A stretch of 64,000 nucleotides of DNA. It comes from Antrihabitans stalactiti (GTDB lineage: Bacteria > Actinomycetota > Actinomycetes > Mycobacteriales > Mycobacteriaceae). The stretch is from contig NZ_VCQU01000003.1 in NCBI RefSeq assembly GCF_012932915.1, positions 558,001 through 622,000 of the forward strand, given 5' to 3'. The stretch's first letter is position 1; every line of letters begins with the position of its first letter. The translations under genes and the position numbers were made by a program. Under the pieces are notes generated by a model, which made no database searches, was not told the DNA's origin, and saw only the letters and a program-made list of their open reading frames with translations. This document shows, piece after piece, positions 59,089-64,000 of the stretch.

Positions 59089-61080
59089 GAGGTACTTGGC
59101 TCTCTCGTCTTCCCGACACCCAAGGTGGTGCCGGGTCGTTCGACGACTGCCGAAGAGTTCGTCGAGGACCTCGCGCGCGCCAAAGTGGACGAGATCGGGG
59201 CCGACGTAGAGAAGGTCGAAGCCGCGGTCGGCTTGTGGTTGCTGCGGATGGAGCAGGAAGCCGCGCGCAATGGGTCCGCGCTGACGGCGTCACATTCGAC
59301 CTATGCCGAGATCGCGTCGTTGTTGGTGTGTTCACTGACTGCAGCGAAGACGATGGTCGAGGTCGGGCACGATCTCGATACGCGGTTGCTGAAGGTGCGG
59401 TCCGCATTTCGGAGCTGCAAGATCGATTACGCCAAGGTCGTAGTGATCAGTCAAACACTCCGCGAGGCTTGCGCACGCACGATCGACCTCATCGAGGCCG
59501 ACGTCATTTGGGCAGCAAGGCATATGACCGTCGGGTCGTTGCGTCGCGAGATCTGGCGGTTGTGGATAGCCAAGGCGCCGAAAGAAGCTGCAGCAGTGCG
59601 CGACGGGATGAAGAAGACCGATCGCACCGCATACGTTCGCCGTGGCTCGGGAGGACTGTCCTGGTTGAGCGCGTGCATCACCGACATCGAGGGAGCGCAG
59701 GCCGACGCACTGCTCGACGAGATAGCCGACACGGTGTGCGCCAACGATCCACGCAGTCGCAACGCCCGTCGCGCCGACGGTTTGATGGCACTGCTGCACG
59801 GCGAAACTGCGCTGGGATGCAAGTGCGATACCGTCGACTGCTCAATGGCCGCGGTCGAATCCCCCAAACGCCGTGGGTTTTTGGCGCAGATCCTGATCGA
59901 TGCGCAGACGTTGCTCGGTTTGACTGCTAACCCCGCCCGGCTTGCCGACGGCACCCTCGTCGACGCCGAGGTCGCCAAGGTTTTGGCCGAAGACGCGACG
60001 TGGCAAGCGATTCTCACCGAGATGCGCACGCTGGCCGAGGCGAAGGGCCTTACGGAGCCGGTCTCTGACGAATCTGATGTCAGCAGTGCTGATTTCACGG
60101 CTGACGACACTGAGGACAGTGAGGAAGCTTCAGACGCCGCGCAAGACGACATCGATGCGGACCCAGCGGCCTGGGCGCGGCGGCGGTGGCGTGGTCTGGA
60201 GTTGGAGGATGCGCAGGCGAGCGAATCGATGATGCACCCGTATCGGCGGATGTTGCGCTCGGTGAACAATGTCGTCGAGCCTGCGTCCGCCAACGCGCAA
60301 CCTAGTGCGGCAACGACGTACGTCGGGCGCGGTCGTGTGCGCAAGCCTGGCCGCGTACTGCCGAATTCCGTTGAGGCGTTCGGAATTCCGACCCGCGGAA
60401 TCGGAACGTCCATCGAGATCATCGTCGACAGCCTTACCGAAGCGACGCGGCTCGGGATCTACCCAGACGGGCGCGGCGGCTTCCTCGATCCACCGCCTGG
60501 GGCACTGACCTACCGACCGACCGCCGAACTCGCGGCGCTAGTCCGGGCTGCGTACCCAACGTGTGTGTTCCCTGGCTGCACGGTGGCTTCACACAAGTGC
60601 GAGCTCGACCACCGAGTCCCCTTCGACCACGAGCATCCCGAACTTGGCGGCTGGACGGTCCTCGCGAATCTGCAACCGCTGTGCAAGAAGCATCACGACG
60701 TCAAGACCGCGAAGCTGTGGAACTGCGTCGGCCTCGATGGAGGAGCGGTGTTGTGGACGAGTCCCGACGGAGTGGAGCGCGTGACCGTCCCGGTCAGCGG
60801 AATGGTCGCTTTCCCGGCTCCCGATCAGCCGGCCGATGCCGCACCGACCAAGTTGATCAGTCACAGCGACCCACTCACCGACCATGAAGCCATCGAGCTG
60901 CTCTACGAACCGACGTGGTGGGAATCGTTCATGGGCGACGCGAAGCCGCCTACGCTCGGCGATCTCGCCACCATCACGGACCGCGACCATTACGAACAGT
61001 GCAAGTACCTGCGCGACCGGCACCGCGAACACACCAACATCGTCAATAAACGCCTCGACCACGCGGGTGCGCCCTTTTAG
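59083..61080 (+). CDS. HNH endonuclease, DUF222 (13E12-type) protein
   Basis: 665 residues. The N-terminal DUF222 region (about 30-300) has VEKVEAAVGLWLLRMEQEAARNG, ALTASHSTYAEIASLLVCSLTAAKTMVE and MTVGSLRREIWRLWIAKA. An acidic linker (about 330-380) separates it from the C-terminal HNH nuclease: YPTCVFPGCTVASHKCELDHRVPFDHEHPELGGWTVLANLQPLCKKHHDVKT, with paired Cys and the DH...H...H metal and catalytic residues. These proteins are repeated in actinobacterial genomes and several mycobacterial ones are SOS-regulated, which fits the LexA box at its start. Confidence 0.93.
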   Translation: MFEVLGSLVFPTPKVVPGRSTTAEEFVEDLARAKVDEIGADVEKVEAAVGLWLLRMEQEAARNGSALTASHSTYAEIASLLVCSLTAAKTMVEVGHDLDTRLLKVRSAFRSCKIDYAKVVVISQTLREACARTIDLIEADVIWAARHMTVGSLRREIWRLWIAKAPKEAAAVRDGMKKTDRTAYVRRGSGGLSWLSACITDIEGAQADALLDEIADTVCANDPRSRNARRADGLMALLHGETALGCKCDTVDCSMAAVESPKRRGFLAQILIDAQTLLGLTANPARLADGTLVDAEVAKVLAEDATWQAILTEMRTLAEAKGLTEPVSDESDVSSADFTADDTEDSEEASDAAQDDIDADPAAWARRRWRGLELEDAQASESMMHPYRRMLRSVNNVVEPASANAQPSAATTYVGRGRVRKPGRVLPNSVEAFGIPTRGIGTSIEIIVDSLTEATRLGIYPDGRGGFLDPPPGALTYRPTAELAALVRAAYPTCVFPGCTVASHKCELDHRVPFDHEHPELGGWTVLANLQPLCKKHHDVKTAKLWNCVGLDGGAVLWTSPDGVERVTVPVSGMVAFPAPDQPADAAPTKLISHSDPLTDHEAIELLYEPTWWESFMGDAKPPTLGDLATITDRDHYEQCKYLRDRHREHTNIVNKRLDHAGAPF

Positions 61081-61091
61081 GATTTGCGGGC

Positions 61092-61664
61092 ATGAGTGTT
61101 CCGGACACCGCGACCGTGCTGGCGCGCGCATTCCATAACGACGCGATGTTCACCTACATCGAGCCCGACGAGCAGCGTCGCGCCAAAGTGCTTCCGTGGT
61201 TCTTCGGCGCTGCCGCGCGGCTCGGTGCAAAGTACGGTCGAATCGATGTCGACCCAGGACGTGCTGCGGCGATCTGGCTACCACCAGGGAAAACGGATCT
61301 CGGTCCGCGGGCCCTGGTCGGATCAGGCTTCGCGGCGGCCCCGCTCCGTCTCGGGATCGGTGGTTTTCGCCGATTCGGCTCAATTACAAGCGCGTTCGAC
61401 GCTGCCAAAGTCACGGTCATCGCGCCGCCGTTCTGGCACCTGTTCATCCTCGGGGTCGAGCCGAGCGAGCAGGGCTGTGGCCACGGCGGTAGGGTCATCG
61501 CCCCGGTGCTGGCGCAAGCCGACCGGGACGGCCACCGGTGCTACCTGGAGACGACTGAAGAATCCAACCTTGCCTTCTATCGCCGGCGCGGGTTCGAGGT
61601 GTCCTCGGACCACGCGCCAGCTGGTCTGCCGGCCTTCTGGACGATGACGCGGCAGCCAGGCTGA
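61092..61664 (+). CDS. GNAT family N-acetyltransferase
   Basis: 190 residues. The acetyl-CoA site is in LFILGVEPSEQGCGHGGRVIAPVLAQADRDGHRCYLETTEESNLAFYRRRGFEV, with the Q/R-x-x-G-x-G/A type loop. It begins ATG 61092, 11 bases after the HNH gene stop, so it is probably co-transcribed with it. Substrate unknown. Confidence 0.9.
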   Translation: MSVPDTATVLARAFHNDAMFTYIEPDEQRRAKVLPWFFGAAARLGAKYGRIDVDPGRAAAIWLPPGKTDLGPRALVGSGFAAAPLRLGIGGFRRFGSITSAFDAAKVTVIAPPFWHLFILGVEPSEQGCGHGGRVIAPVLAQADRDGHRCYLETTEESNLAFYRRRGFEVSSDHAPAGLPAFWTMTRQPG

Positions 61665-61676
61665 CTGCTTATCTGG

Positions 61677-62108
61677 TTAGACGACCACGCACGCTGGTCC
61701 GGCGGGGATCCCGGTGCCGACCGTGACGTGGGCATTCTGGAGGGAAACGTTGTCGCCCTCGTTGGTCGACGCGGTGACGAGGTAGGTGCCGGTTTGCTTC
61801 GGCGTCCACTGTGTGGTGGCTCTTCCATTGACCGGGACCGCAAGCACAGGGTTGAACACGCCGAGCGCGGTGGAGCCGAAGTAGACGACGGTCCCGTTGG
61901 TCACCGTCGCTGTGACTGTGTACGTGCAGCCGGTGCCGAACTGGCCCGACGACCCGACGCTCATGCCGGGATCGACGCTGATGCCGCTGACGGCGGCAGC
62001 GGCGTTCGGCGCTGAGAGCACCATGGTGAACGCGGCAGTTCCGAGCGCGGCGATGGCGATGGCTGACCGCGACGCACGGCGATTCGAACGAAATGTGCTG
62101 TTGTTCAT
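61677..62108 (-). CDS. Secreted Ig-like protein, paralogue 2
   Basis: 143 residues from ATG 62108, preceded by GGAGAACC as in the first copy. Signal peptide IAIAALGTAAFTMVLSAPNAAAA; mature VSGISVDPGMSVGSSGQFGTG, CTYTVTATVTNGTVVYFGST, VNGRATTQWTPKQTGTYLVTAS and terminal GPACVVV. Almost every segment matches the paralogue at 58513-58929. Same strand, so the two form direct repeats around the HNH-GNAT pair. Confidence 0.82.
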   Translation of the reverse strand: MNNSTFRSNRRASRSAIAIAALGTAAFTMVLSAPNAAAAVSGISVDPGMSVGSSGQFGTGCTYTVTATVTNGTVVYFGSTALGVFNPVLAVPVNGRATTQWTPKQTGTYLVTASTNEGDNVSLQNAHVTVGTGIPAGPACVVV

Positions 62109-62227
62109 GGTTCTCCACTCGGTCGGAAACAGTGCGATGCTACCCGGCGGCATCCCTCTAATCGCGCGCCCCGCAGCTGCGTCGACTGGATTGGTCGGGT
62201 ATGTCCCGGTTGTCCGAGTTCTCGAAC

Positions 62228-63013
62228 TTAGGCACTGAGTTCGAGGATTGACGCGACCCCCGCAGCAGGTCTACCCAGTAGGTCGGCCAAGGCCGTATCT
62301 GTGGTGGCGAACTCGCCGCGCCGTGCGGCGTGGAACATTCCGAGCAACATGGCCGCCTGTGCTGCGGGCACGCCATGATCGATCAGTCCGGCCGTCCACT
62401 CGTCATCGTCGACGACGACGCGACGAATGGTGCGGCCGGTGTGTTGCGTCAAAATTGCTGCGATCTCGTTCAAGTCCAGCGCGTCAGGCGCGGTCAGTGG
62501 TGGCGTTGGGCCATCGAAAAGTCCTTCTTTGGTGAGGACGATGGCGGCGGCTTCGGCGAGGTCGTCGTGGGTGGTCCACGAAACGGGTCCGTCGGCGGGC
62601 GCGAGCAATTCACCGGTCGCACGTGCCTGCCCGAGCAGCATCGGAACCGTGCTGGCGTAGAAGCCATTTCGCAGCGCTGTATACGGAATGCCGGTCTGTG
62701 CAAGGTGATTCTCAGTTGCGGCGTGGTCGGGCATCGGTGCGAAGAGTGAGTTCGGCGCGGCGCCTTGGTGGCTTGTGTAGAGAATTCGCTGCGCCCCGGC
62801 TGTGCGGGCTGCGTCGATCGCGGCTGCGTGGTGGGCGACGGCAGCGCCGCCGGTCTCGTTCGCCGACACGATCAGTACCTGCGTCGCGCCCTCGAACGCC
62901 GACGCAAGCGACGCTGGATCGGTGAAGTCGCCTTTCCGCACCCGGACGCCGCGTTCGGTGAGGTCGGCGGCTCGGCTGGTGTCTCGAATAACATGACCGA
63001 AGCGAAAGCGCAC
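62228..63013 (-). pseudogene. NmrA-like NAD(P)H-binding protein, 5'-truncated
   Basis: The coding similarity begins at VIRDTSRAADLTERGVRVRKGDFTDPASLASAFEGATQVLIVS and runs to the C-terminus, with GAQRILYTSHQGAAPNS, MPDHAATENHLAQTGIPYTALRNGFYAS as in NmrA/quinone oxidoreductase SDRs. The usual first 35-45 residues, with the TGATGxxG Rossmann turn, are missing: upstream of 62992 the frame is antisense to the divergent tetR. GTG 63013 is the nearest start. Without the dinucleotide-binding turn the protein is probably inactive. Confidence 0.65.
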
Positions 63014-63667
63014 ATAGTCGCTGCCGTTGCCCAGCTCATCGACGAACACGGTCCGGCCGCGGTCACGACGCGAGCCGTCGCACAGGCCGCCGGCGTGCAG
63101 GCGCCGACCATCTATCGACTGTTCGGGGACAAAGGCGGGTTGCTCGACGCCGTGGCTGAACATGCTTTGGCCACTTACGTTTCCGGGAAGACCGTCGCGG
63201 AGGAGGGCGATCCGATGGCGGCGCTCAAGGCGGGTTGGGACACGCATATCGGGTTCGGACTAGCCAATGCGGCGGTGTTCGGGCGCCTCACCGATCCTGC
63301 CCGTGGCGCCGATTCGCCGGCTGCTGCTGCAGGTCTGGAGGTGTTGCGCGCTCGGGTGCGCCGAGTGGCGGCGACCGGTCGGCTCTGTGTCAGCGAGCGC
63401 CGTGCCGTCGAACTCATCCATGCCGCAGGTACCGGCGCCGTGCTGACGTTGCTTGCGATGGCGCCCGAGAATCGAGACCTCGGACTTGCGGATGCCATGT
63501 ACGACGCGGTTCTTCAGTCGATCGTCACCGATGCTCCTGTGCGGACCGCGGACGGGCCGGTTGCCGCGGCGGTCGCGTTCCGCACCGTGGTTCCGGACCT
63601 TCCGATGCTGACCGACACCGAAAGAGCGTTGATGGCCGAATGGTTGGACCGGGCGGCTGGCGCCTAG
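62993..63667 (+). CDS. TetR family regulator
   Basis: 224 residues from ATG 62993. HTH: AHIVAAVAQLIDEHGPAAVTTRAVAQAAGVQAPTIYRLFGDKGGLLDAVAEHAL. The N-terminus is full length for the family. Its start codon abuts the 5' limit of the truncated NmrA-like gene, so no normal divergent promoter remains between them. Four-base tail overlap with the DUF5313 gene. Confidence 0.88.
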   Translation: MTEAKAHIVAAVAQLIDEHGPAAVTTRAVAQAAGVQAPTIYRLFGDKGGLLDAVAEHALATYVSGKTVAEEGDPMAALKAGWDTHIGFGLANAAVFGRLTDPARGADSPAAAAGLEVLRARVRRVAATGRLCVSERRAVELIHAAGTGAVLTLLAMAPENRDLGLADAMYDAVLQSIVTDAPVRTADGPVAAAVAFRTVVPDLPMLTDTERALMAEWLDRAAGA

Positions 63668-64000
63668 AACGGACTGCTGTTCGACTGCCATTCGGCGCTT
63701 TCGGGGCGCGGTCCGTAGCGTCGGGCGTAGTCGTCGTGGATCTGGGCGTCCTTCTTGCGCTTGACCTCATCGATGAGATTGGCGCTCAGTCCGTGGACCG
63801 TCAGACGGTGGCGTCGCCAGATTTTGTTCAACGCGAGCGACATCAGGACTGACCAGATGTAGATCGGCGCTGTCATCTCTAGGTGGACGTACAGCGACGC
63901 GGGAATCAGCCAGAACGGTGCGAGGAAGAGCAGCGGCGGTATCGCGAATCGAATGAGGTGCCGTCGAATAGCGCCCTCGCCGGCCAGGTCGTTGGCGACC
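63664..64000 (-). CDS. DUF5313-like membrane protein (N-terminus outside window)
   Basis: About 111 C-terminal residues are present, open to the window edge. The visible part reads VANDLAGEGAIRRHLIRFAI, then two membrane helices (PPLLFLAPFWLIPASLYVHL and APIYIWSVLMSLALNKIW) and a basic cytoplasmic tail (RRHRLTVHGLSANLIDEVKRKKDAQ, ending HDDYARRYGPRPESAEW). This matches the DUF5313 family of mycolic-acid bacteria as I remember it. An internal ATG at 63876 is not the true start. Function unknown. Confidence 0.75.
   Translation of the reverse strand, partial: VANDLAGEGAIRRHLIRFAIPPLLFLAPFWLIPASLYVHLEMTAPIYIWSVLMSLALNKIWRRHRLTVHGLSANLIDEVKRKKDAQIHDDYARRYGPRPESAEWQSNSSPF

Overview
The window is high-GC DNA from a mycolic-acid-containing actinomycete (order Mycobacteriales; a Gordonia-, Williamsia-, Rhodococcus- or Nocardia-like organism rather than a Mycobacterium). 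The best evidence is gene order. From memory of the M. tuberculosis map, the window runs parallel to Rv0207c-Rv0244c: NYN protein, trmB, two paired hypothetical proteins (Rv0209/Rv0210-like), pckG, methyltransferase (Rv0224c), glycosyltransferase (Rv0225), polytopic membrane protein (Rv0226c), DUF3068 protein (Rv0227c), acyltransferase (Rv0228), aftD (Rv0236c) with the small DUF2613 protein (Rv0236A), lpqI (Rv0237), a TetR regulator (Rv0238), htdX (Rv0241c), fabG4 (Rv0242c), fadA2 (Rv0243) and fadE5 (Rv0244c). Accessory genes are inserted into this backbone. No rRNA, tRNA, CRISPR array, prophage or recognisable insertion sequence was seen, and no gap longer than 300 bases lacks a gene.

Layout. 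1-7254: RNA-modification, GTPase-like and gluconeogenesis genes. 7295-13696: accessory genes, including a lipoprotein, a secreted trypsin-like protease, a three-gene minus-strand operon (phosphotransferase, hypothetical protein, aldehyde dehydrogenase) behind a KstR-type operator, and a ROK sugar kinase. 13742-17548: the envelope genes Rv0224c-0226c, bounded on both sides by a 40-nt palindromic repeat. 17568-22506: an HD/LuxR protein, SnoaL-like protein, epoxide hydrolase, flippase and VOC protein. 22510-29314: DUF3068, acyltransferase, AftD and DUF2613, a cell-wall arabinan and lipid block. 29378-32931: isochorismate synthase, universal stress protein, LpqI and TetR. 32989-41638: the fatty-acid module htdX-fabG4 / fadA2 / fadE5, interrupted by a VanW protein and a repeat-flanked AbiEi-like gene. 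41900-64000: accessory genes with many divergent regulator/enzyme pairs: ArsR-SRPBCC, TetR-carotenoid oxygenase, PucR-ALDH-GMC oxidoreductase, TetR-DHFR-like, a 970-residue SRPBCC-thiolase-crotonase fusion, a LexA-box HNH endonuclease between two paralogous secreted proteins, and TetR beside a 5'-truncated NmrA-like gene.

How the genes work together. The strongest new signal is a shared inverted repeat, CTTACTnnnnAGTAAG, found upstream of the Rv0238-type tetR and in the fabG4/fadA2 divergent promoter, with looser TACTnnnnAGTA forms upstream of fadE5. This suggests one TetR repressor controls itself and a dispersed beta-oxidation-like set (acyl-CoA dehydrogenase, hydratase, ketoacyl reductase, thiolase). 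Other points to check are an AftD reading frame with no ATG/GTG/TTG start, a palindromic repeat family at gene boundaries, and the triple-domain fusion. All assignments come from reading sequence and remembered families; no database search was run.
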